Positions 1 to 5,068 of a stretch of 5,788 bases of DNA are shown here, one piece after another. The position numbers and the translations under genes are program-made. This DNA comes from Chloroflexota bacterium (GTDB taxonomy: Bacteria; Chloroflexota; Dehalococcoidia; Plut-88900), in contig JACZVB010000114.1 in NCBI GenBank assembly GCA_022572865.1, positions 1 through 5,788 on the forward strand. The letters are read 5' to 3'. Numbering within the stretch: position 1 is the first letter of the stretch; each line of letters starts with the position of its first letter. The notes under the pieces were generated by a model that ran no database searches, had not been told where the DNA came from, and worked only from the letters and a program-made list of their open reading frames with translations.

Positions 1-381
1 GTTGATCACCCTGTCCCCGGGCTCCAGTGTCAGGCGGGTTATCAGGTCTAGGATGTCATCGGAGCCGTTGCCGACGACGATGTGATCGGCCCCCAGGCCG
101 ACGTAGTCACCCAGGGCCGTCCTGAGGTGGCGCTGCTCTGCATCGGGGTATACGTGAAGGGCGCTGCTGCCTGCTATGGCCCTGAGAACACGGGGGGAGG
201 GTCCGTAGGGGTTTTCGTTGGCGTCGAGCTTCACAGGTGAACGGCTTTCGATGCCGGACTGCCCGGCGTCCCTATTCTCGACCAGCCGCTCGACGGGCAC
301 CACGGCGCTGTATCCGACAAGCTGTCGAAGATCGGGGCGAATCAGGTCCCGGGTCCCCGACCCCGTCTTTCGGGCCTTCAT
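1..381 (-). CDS. hisC: Histidinol-phosphate aminotransferase, N-terminal part (cut by left window edge)
   Basis: This is a PLP-dependent class I/II aminotransferase that converts imidazole-acetol phosphate plus glutamate to histidinol phosphate in the cytoplasm. I translated it by hand: the first 127 codons are present and open to the left edge. The protein starts MKARKTGSG, continues with LIRPDLRQLVGY (about residues 13-24), then the family hallmark KLDANENPYGPSP (about 51-63), YPDAEQRHLRTAL, and VVGNGSDDILDLI, the start of the cofactor domain. The PLP-binding lysine lies beyond the window. The ATG at 381 is preceded by a G-rich Shine-Dalgarno (AAAGGGGG, 394-387) five bases upstream. It follows the hisD stop by 17 nt, so it is almost certainly in the same operon. 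The leader before LIRPD, and the stretch between GYSAVVPVERL and KLDANEN, are slightly longer than in many HisC proteins. The family is clear; substrate specificity rests on the his context. Confidence 0.93.
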   Translation of the reverse strand, partial: MKARKTGSGTRDLIRPDLRQLVGYSAVVPVERLVENRDAGQSGIESRSPVKLDANENPYGPSPRVLRAIAGSSALHVYPDAEQRHLRTALGDYVGLGADHIVVGNGSDDILDLITRLTLEPGDRVIN

Positions 382-398
382 GGCTTCCCCCTTTCCCG

Positions 399-1730
399 TC
401 AACCTGCGACCTCTGAGGACCTGACATCCAGGGCCAGGGCGTGGGCCTCGAAACCTTCGGCCCGGGCAATGGTCGCGCCGTGCCTCAGCAACGGCCCGGC
501 GTCCTTACTTGACAGCGCTATCACCGAGGTCACCTTCAAAAAGTCGTTTATTCCCAGGGCCGAGCTGTGGCGAGCCGCCCCCCCTGTCGGGAGGGCGTGG
601 CTGGGGCCTGCCACGTAGTCCCCCAGCACGTGGGTCGAGTGCCGGCCCAAGAACAGGGCTCCTGCGTTCTTGATCATCGGCACATAATCATGGGCGTCCC
701 TCACACAGAGACTCAAGTGTTCCGGCGCATAGAGATTGGACAGCTCTATCGCCGCCTCGACAGTATCCACCACGATTATAGCCCCGTATCGGTCCAGGGA
801 CTGACGCATGACCGCCTCTCGGGCCGCTCCCTGCAGTTCGTCCTCTACCCCTTCCTCAACCTTTCGGGCCAGCTCCGACGAGGTGGTGATGAGGATGGAG
901 GCGGACTCCGGGTCGTGCTCCGCCTGGGCCAGAAGGTCTGCCACGCACCAGCCGGAATCGATGCTATCGTCCGCTATGGTCACGGCCTCGGTGGGTCCTT
1001 GAATTGTGTCTATGCCCACGACTCCGAAGACCATTCTCTTGGCCGTCTGGACGAAGACGTTGCCGGGGCCGAAGATCTTGTCCACCCTGGGGATGGTCTG
1101 GGTGCCGAAGGCCAGGGCCCCGATGGCCTGCGCTCCCCCGACCTTGAATACCCGGTCAACCCGGGCGATGTTGGCCGCTGCCAGCACCACCGGGGCTATA
1201 TGGCCCTCTTTTCCGGGGGGAGTGGTCAGGGCTATCTCCGCGACCCCGGCCACCCTGGCGGGGATGGCGGTCATCAAGACGGTGGAAGGGTACAGTCCCG
1301 TCCCGCCCGGGACATATATCCCAACCCTCTCCAGGGGGGTGACCCTCTGCCCGAGACCGCATTTTAGAAAGTCCCTCACGGCATAGCGCCGGGCCTCATG
1401 CTGGTAGTCTCGTATTCGCTCTGCTGCGAACCTGAGAGAGTCCAGAACGTCCTTCGGGACCCGAGCCTCCGCTTCTTCCCGCTCTTCGCGGGCGACCTCC
1501 AGGCCCTCCAGATCTACCCCATCGATCCGCCGGGTGTAGTCCAGCACGGCCTTGTCGCCACATTGCCGCACATCCTTCAGAATCCTGTACACGGCCTCGT
1601 TTAGGCTGAGCTGCTGGCCGAAGACCCTGGCTATCCCCCGGGCAAGCTGAGGGCTAAGGTCCTCAACCTCCCAGACCCCCCGCCTCTGGAGGAAGGCCCT
1701 GGCCGCTGGTAGATCTCGGATCACTTTCAA
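399..1730 (-). CDS. hisD: Histidinol dehydrogenase, TTG start
   Basis: This zinc- and NAD-dependent enzyme catalyses the last two steps of histidine synthesis, L-histidinol to histidinal to histidine. From the TTG at 1730 the protein has 443 residues, close to the usual 430-440. Spacing to the E. coli enzyme lets the active site be assigned: zinc ligands Q269 and H272 (in LLAQAEHDP), D371 (LGDYVAGP) and H430 (EGFEAH); catalytic pair E337/H338 (YAPEHL); substrate-contacting H378 (GPSHALPT) and E425. GIYVPGGTGLYPS (138-150) and KIFGPGNVFV (218-227) are also typical. The TTG gives the normal N-terminus MKVIRDL and has GGGGAG eight bases upstream (1744-1739). The frame stays open to an ATG at 1970, but that extension is low-complexity arginine/glycine sequence antagonistic to the upstream gene and is not family-like. 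The TTG shares TTGA with the stop of the preceding gene, suggesting translational coupling. One small oddity is HSTHVLGDY where most relatives have an acidic residue before LGDY. Confidence 0.95.
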   Translation of the reverse strand: MKVIRDLPAARAFLQRRGVWEVEDLSPQLARGIARVFGQQLSLNEAVYRILKDVRQCGDKAVLDYTRRIDGVDLEGLEVAREEREEAEARVPKDVLDSLRFAAERIRDYQHEARRYAVRDFLKCGLGQRVTPLERVGIYVPGGTGLYPSTVLMTAIPARVAGVAEIALTTPPGKEGHIAPVVLAAANIARVDRVFKVGGAQAIGALAFGTQTIPRVDKIFGPGNVFVQTAKRMVFGVVGIDTIQGPTEAVTIADDSIDSGWCVADLLAQAEHDPESASILITTSSELARKVEEGVEDELQGAAREAVMRQSLDRYGAIIVVDTVEAAIELSNLYAPEHLSLCVRDAHDYVPMIKNAGALFLGRHSTHVLGDYVAGPSHALPTGGAARHSSALGINDFLKVTSVIALSSKDAGPLLRHGATIARAEGFEAHALALDVRSSEVAG

Positions 1731-2479
1731 CCTAGATACTCCCCGGCTATCTTCACGAACTCTCCTATGGCCTTCCCCCTGAAGGTGGAGATGACTTGGG
1801 CCGGCACCTGCTTCCTGACTTTCTCCAGAAGACTGGGGGCGGAGCGTATTATCGCCTCCATGGTATCGCCGTCGTTCTTGAGGTGGTCCGGCAGGGCCTT
1901 CCTGGCGAACCTGGCGAGATGCTCCCAGCCCAACTCCTGGGCAGCCCGTTCGCACATCACGTCCCGCCATCTGCGCAGCAGGTCGGGCTCAATGAAACTG
2001 ACCCGCACCCCGATGTCCCCCTCTTTCAGCAATGCCAAGACCTCATCGATATCCTCCAGACGGTCTCGCTCTGTGCGGTCCAGGTGGAACTGAAGGACCC
2101 GGTCCAGCACGTTCCCCATGGGGTCGTCGGCCAGGGGAGACGATTTGCCGAAGAAGGGCCGGTAGACGCTGGCTATCCATCTCTCATCGGTGACCAGGTG
2201 AGAGATATACCCGGCCACGAAGGCCCGGGTCTCGTGGCCCAGCTTCGCTGCCTCGGCGAGCTCCGGATGGTGCTTGAACAGGCCCTCGACCCCTTTACCA
2301 GGCTCGTCCTTGGCCAGGTCGAAGAAGTGGGTGGTGTATCTGTCCCACCCCGTCAGGTTGCGGATGTCCGGGGCCGTAGACCCAAGCAGATAGCTGCCCT
2401 GATAGCTGTTCAACATCGGGTGATCGAGGGCGCTGGCCGCATCCCTGGCAAAGGAGATGTGCAATGAACTGTTGGGCAT
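1727..2479 (-). CDS. Putative zinc-dependent phospholipase C-like (PF00882-type) protein embedded in the his operon
   Basis: This 250-residue protein has no signal peptide or membrane segment, so it is probably cytoplasmic. It resembles the zinc-dependent phospholipase C/S1-P1 nuclease-like family by its spaced metal-ligand pattern: H7 near the N-terminus, GSTAPDI with D38, THFFDL with H51, and GYISHLVTDERW with H94 and D98, the HxxxD pair typical of the family. H82 and H132 are further candidate ligands. The C-terminal half (about 140-250) is charged and helical-looking, and I do not recognise it. The catalytic activity and substrate are unknown; the family name is recognition from motifs, not a search. 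The ATG lies 3 nt after the hisG stop, with GGAGGGG (2497-2491) about eleven bases upstream, and the stop codon overlaps the hisD TTG. It is therefore cotranscribed and probably cotranslated with hisG and hisD. It is not a standard histidine pathway gene. It could be a hitchhiker or could supply a phosphoesterase step. Confidence 0.72.
   Translation of the reverse strand: MPNSSLHISFARDAASALDHPMLNSYQGSYLLGSTAPDIRNLTGWDRYTTHFFDLAKDEPGKGVEGLFKHHPELAEAAKLGHETRAFVAGYISHLVTDERWIASVYRPFFGKSSPLADDPMGNVLDRVLQFHLDRTERDRLEDIDEVLALLKEGDIGVRVSFIEPDLLRRWRDVMCERAAQELGWEHLARFARKALPDHLKNDGDTMEAIIRSAPSLLEKVRKQVPAQVISTFRGKAIGEFVKIAGEYLG
1739..1744 (-). promoter_or_regulatory. Shine-Dalgarno deciding the hisD TTG start
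   Basis: GGGGAG on the minus strand lies eight bases before the TTG at 1730, within the last codons of the preceding gene. The next in-frame candidate, GTG at 1724, would be 14 bases away, so TTG is the better choice and gives the family-typical MKVIRDL N-terminus. Confidence 0.7.
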
Positions 2480-2482
2480 TCG

Positions 2483-3502
2483 CTACTCGTCCCCTCCCGT
2501 GGACTCTTCCCCAATGGCGGCCAGGAGCCGCTCGTAGGCCTGACACCTTCCCTCGAATACGTATGCGGTAGAGGAGACGGTGATCCCGTTACCCCCCAGC
2601 TTTCTGAGGTGCTCTACTGCGGTGATAACCTTTTCCTTTGCCACCACCATGGTCACGGCGTACCAGTCGCCGCTCCCCTCCTTGCTGTGGACCTGGCAAA
2701 CCGTGGGGCCTTCTATTCCTGCTATCTCGGGGAACTCCTGGACATGGGCCGCCACCTGCTGGGGAGAGTCACCCTTGATGTTGGCGATGATACTGTAGTA
2801 GCCCGAGGCCCGCAATCTGGCCTCCACCATCTCCAACATGACCTTGGCGTTAGCCAGGGCCTCGGGGTTCTGGGCCAGCAGGCGGCGGTTGCCTATCAGG
2901 CAGGCCTGGGAGCTGAACACCGTGCCGTCGTCGATGGTCTTGAGCCGGTTCTCCCTCAATGTGGTCCCGGTGGAGGTGATATCTACGATTATGTCGGCGT
3001 ACCCCATTGCGGGGGCCGCCTCCACCGTGCCCCCCGATTCTACTATCACGAACCTGTTGATGTTGCGGGAGAGCAGGAACCGCTCCGCCAGCCTCGGGTA
3101 CTTGGTGGCTACCCTCAGCTGCTTTCCCTTATCACTGAACTCCACGGCTATATCGGCCAGGTCCGCCGAAGCGGTGACGTCAAGCCACGACTCGGGGACC
3201 GCCACCACGAGGTCTGCCCGCCGGAACCCCAGGTCTTCTATCAGGGTAATGCCATACCCATCCTGGACGTGAATTTCGGAGAACCGGTCCAGGCCCGCGA
3301 CCCCCAGTTCTACTGCTCCCTCCTCCACCTTGCCGGGGATGTCCGCGGCCCGCTGGAACAGCACCGATATGCCGGGGACCGAGGGTATGGCCCCGGAGTA
3401 GCGCCGGGCGCTGGGTCTCTGGACACCGAGGCCGCAGGACTCCAGAAAGGCCAGGGTCGGGTCACGCCACTCGGGGTTGCTAGGAAGAGCCAGTCGCAAC
3501 AT
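2483..3502 (-). CDS. hisG: ATP phosphoribosyltransferase, long form with C-terminal regulatory domain
   Basis: This enzyme catalyses the first committed step of histidine biosynthesis, ATP plus PRPP to phosphoribosyl-ATP. It has 339 residues. The catalytic type IV PRTase-like part spans about 1-232: MLRLALPS at the start, RAADIPGKVEEGAVELGVAGLD (about 51-72), VATKYPRLAERFL (131-143), and the PRPP loop DITSTGTTL (174-182). E161 to L182 fits the HisG signature as I recall it (E, five residues, G, ..., D-I-x-x-T-G-x-T-L). Residues about 233-327 (SIIANIKGD..., WYAVTMVV, KLGGNGITV, YVFEGRCQAYERLL) look like the ACT-like HisG_C domain, which binds histidine in long-form HisG, so feedback inhibition is likely. 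The usual K-G-R after LALP is replaced by SNPEW, removing a commonly conserved lysine. The ATG has a strong AGGAG (3512-3508) five bases upstream and overlaps the end of hisZ by 23 nt, indicating coupling. Confidence 0.95.
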   Translation of the reverse strand: MLRLALPSNPEWRDPTLAFLESCGLGVQRPSARRYSGAIPSVPGISVLFQRAADIPGKVEEGAVELGVAGLDRFSEIHVQDGYGITLIEDLGFRRADLVVAVPESWLDVTASADLADIAVEFSDKGKQLRVATKYPRLAERFLLSRNINRFVIVESGGTVEAAPAMGYADIIVDITSTGTTLRENRLKTIDDGTVFSSQACLIGNRRLLAQNPEALANAKVMLEMVEARLRASGYYSIIANIKGDSPQQVAAHVQEFPEIAGIEGPTVCQVHSKEGSGDWYAVTMVVAKEKVITAVEHLRKLGGNGITVSSTAYVFEGRCQAYERLLAAIGEESTGGDE

Positions 3503-4961
3503 CGCTTCTCCTAACCGAGGGCTGGGTTACTACCTCGCCCATCGCATTGACCACCGCTACCTCTGGGATATTCCTCTCAGCAGCATAAGATAGGCTCTCC
3601 TCCTTTGGAACATCCCTGACCTCCATCTCGACGCGCTTCCCCAGGCCCCTTAACCTATCGGCCTCCATAAGGGCGCTGCGATGTGCCGGACCCTCGGCGG
3701 CCACTACCAGCACGTCTACAGAAGGTGAGTTTTCCCCAGGAGGGCCGGCCCCTTCGGCCTCCACGGCGAGAAGCACCCTCTCCAGGGTGTAGGCGAAGCC
3801 CAATGCCGGGGTGTCTTCGCCGCCGAGGGCTTTGACCAGACCATCGTATCTGCCGCCCCCACAGAGGATAGAGCCCTTCCCGAGGGATGGATGTCCAATC
3901 TCGAAGACGACCCCGGTGTAGTAGGTCAGGTCCCGGGCCAGGGCAAGGTCCAGGAGGTAGTCATCGTCCGACAGGCCGGCATCTGCAAGGGCGGCTACCG
4001 TGGCTTTCAGCAACTCCAGGGCCTCTTCCGCCGGGGGGGGCAGGGCCAGGTCCTCGATCAGGCCCTGCAAGGCTTCCAGGGATTCTCCCGGCTTGCCTCT
4101 GATGCCGTTAAGCCTGGAGATCAGCAAGATTCCCTTTTGCAATTGGGCCTGGTCGTCCCGCTGGTTCATCTTGCGAAGGAACCTGGCCACTATCTCATCC
4201 CGGCTGCGGCCGCCAGTGGCCTCTTCGTCGATGCCTCTCATCAGGCCCATCAAGACGCCCCTGGCTTCCTCTTCACTCAAGTCGGCGGTGACCAGGTCGA
4301 GCAACTGGCTCTCATCCCCTCCAACCGGCAGCCCCAGGCTCCTGCCCCGCGCTTTGATCCGCTCCAGGGCCTTAGGGCTTTCCTGCGCCTCTCCGATGCT
4401 GCTTACGAGAAAGGAGAGGGCCCTGTCCGAGAGGTCCAGACTCTGAAGCAGTCTGAGGATGGCCCCGATGTGGCCAATCACCAGTTTGTGGGACGACAGG
4501 GATAGCTGCTGCAGCCCCCGGTTCGCCAGGGCGATGATCTCGGCATCGGCCCTTGGACTGGAGGGGCCTATCAGCTCCGCCCCCAGCTGAGTCATCTGTC
4601 GGAATGAGGCCTTACCCGTAGGGCCGTGCCGGAATACCGGGCCCCAATACTGCCACCTCAGGGGCAAAGTCCTATCGACGCACCCCTGAATGTAGGCCCG
4701 TATCACCCCGGCCGTAAACTCGGGGCGAAGTGCTACCTTGCCGCCCCCGGGATCGAGGAAGGTGTACATCCTGGAAGTCACCTCAGCCCCCGATTTCACG
4801 AGGTAGATCTCCGCCGACTCTAGGGCAGGGGTGTCTATTGCCCGGTAGCCGTGGGAAGTTAGAAGGCCTCCCAGGCCGTCACGCAGGGCCCGCATGGAGG
4901 AGTAACTCTCTTCCAGCAGGTCTCGGGTACCCTTCAGGGCTTTGATTTTCTCTTTGCTCAT
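3480..4961 (-). CDS. hisZ: HisZ-type ATP phosphoribosyltransferase regulatory subunit (class II HisRS-like)
   Basis: This is a 493-residue class II histidyl-tRNA synthetase-like protein. Features in order: KGTRDLLEE (10-18), motif 1 region DTPALESAEIY (43-53), ALRPEFTAGVIRAYI (77-91), motif 2 region YWGPVFRHGPTG...FRQMTQLGAELIG (105-132), a long helical insertion (about 185-330), a HisA-like segment LARDLTYYTGVVFE (341-354), GGGRYDGL (368-375), and motif 3 region ALGFAYTLERVLLAVE (386-401). Residues about 415-475 (VDVLVVAA, ADRLRGLGKRVEMEV, SLSYAAERNIPEVAVV) resemble the HisRS anticodon-binding domain. The class II R-x-E of motif 2 is R111-H-G113, without the glutamate, and the second histidine motif reads YYTG as in HisZ rather than YYTR/YYNR. 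With the position directly before hisG, this favours HisZ over a working HisRS. A true but divergent synthetase remains possible. It is the first gene of the operon, with no good Shine-Dalgarno before its ATG. Confidence 0.78.
   Translation of the reverse strand: MSKEKIKALKGTRDLLEESYSSMRALRDGLGGLLTSHGYRAIDTPALESAEIYLVKSGAEVTSRMYTFLDPGGGKVALRPEFTAGVIRAYIQGCVDRTLPLRWQYWGPVFRHGPTGKASFRQMTQLGAELIGPSSPRADAEIIALANRGLQQLSLSSHKLVIGHIGAILRLLQSLDLSDRALSFLVSSIGEAQESPKALERIKARGRSLGLPVGGDESQLLDLVTADLSEEEARGVLMGLMRGIDEEATGGRSRDEIVARFLRKMNQRDDQAQLQKGILLISRLNGIRGKPGESLEALQGLIEDLALPPPAEEALELLKATVAALADAGLSDDDYLLDLALARDLTYYTGVVFEIGHPSLGKGSILCGGGRYDGLVKALGGEDTPALGFAYTLERVLLAVEAEGAGPPGENSPSVDVLVVAAEGPAHRSALMEADRLRGLGKRVEMEVRDVPKEESLSYAAERNIPEVAVVNAMGEVVTQPSVRRSDVATGSS
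3508..3512 (-). promoter_or_regulatory. Strong Shine-Dalgarno of hisG inside hisZ
   Basis: AGGAG on the minus strand lies five bases before the hisG ATG (3502) and inside the last codons of hisZ. It fixes the hisG start and the 23-nt gene overlap. Confidence 0.8.
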
Positions 4962-4970
4962 TGGAAACCC

Positions 4971-4999
4971 ATTCTACCGTATGCCCGAAGCCCCTTCAA
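4971..4999 (-). promoter_or_regulatory. Candidate sigma70-type promoter for the his operon
   Basis: On the minus strand TTGAAG (4999-4994; 4/6 to TTGACA) is followed by exactly 17 nt and TAGAAT (4976-4971; 5/6 to TATAAT). It is the best promoter-like pair I could find in the 107-nt gap before hisZ. Transcription would start near 4966-4963, only a few bases before the hisZ ATG at 4961. This is seen by eye, with no scoring. Confidence 0.55.
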
Positions 5000-5022
5000 C
5001 GCGATACCCCGAGATGTGTTGA
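4996..5022. promoter_or_regulatory. Imperfect dyad overlapping the -35 element, possible operator
   Basis: TCAACGCG (4996-5003) faces TGTGTTGA (5015-5022) as an inverted repeat with perfect outer TCAAC/GTTGA arms and two purine differences further in. It overlaps the candidate -35 hexamer of the his operon, the usual place for a repressor site. Such a short dyad can arise by chance and no regulator is encoded here. Confidence 0.25.
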
Positions 5023-5068
5023 GGATGGCCTGGGACCCGGGAGCGCGGGGCTGCATGCTGGGCAGACG

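Noticed and set aside
567..1367. Plus-strand ORF of 266 codons opposite hisD
   Set aside because: It is an antisense shadow of hisD with no recognisable domain; hisD on the other strand has all catalytic residues.
1731..1970. 80-residue N-terminal extension of HisD from an ATG at 1970
   Set aside because: The extra residues are low-complexity R/G/E sequence overlapping the upstream gene; the TTG at 1730 gives a normal HisD start and has a good Shine-Dalgarno.
1796..2467. Plus-strand ORF of 223 codons opposite the PF00882-like gene
   Set aside because: The minus-strand frame has the metal-ligand pattern, ribosome binding site and tight operon spacing; the plus-strand product has no such features.
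2609..3514. Long plus-strand ORF of 301 codons opposite hisG
   Set aside because: It is antisense to a clear hisG, its protein is rich in G, H, P and Q without family motifs, and it comes from the codon bias of the real gene.
3891..4505. Plus-strand ORF of 204 codons opposite hisZ
   Set aside because: It is antisense to class II synthetase motifs and shows no domain of its own.
5025..5066. Possible rho-independent terminator after the oxidoreductase gene
   Set aside because: Only short GC-rich palindromes such as CCCGGG and GCATGC are present, with no stable long stem followed by a T-run on the minus strand.
4962..5068. Histidine leader peptide, T-box or riboswitch upstream of hisZ
   Set aside because: I see no run of histidine codons in a short ORF, no T-box-like conserved block, and the best promoter leaves almost no leader.
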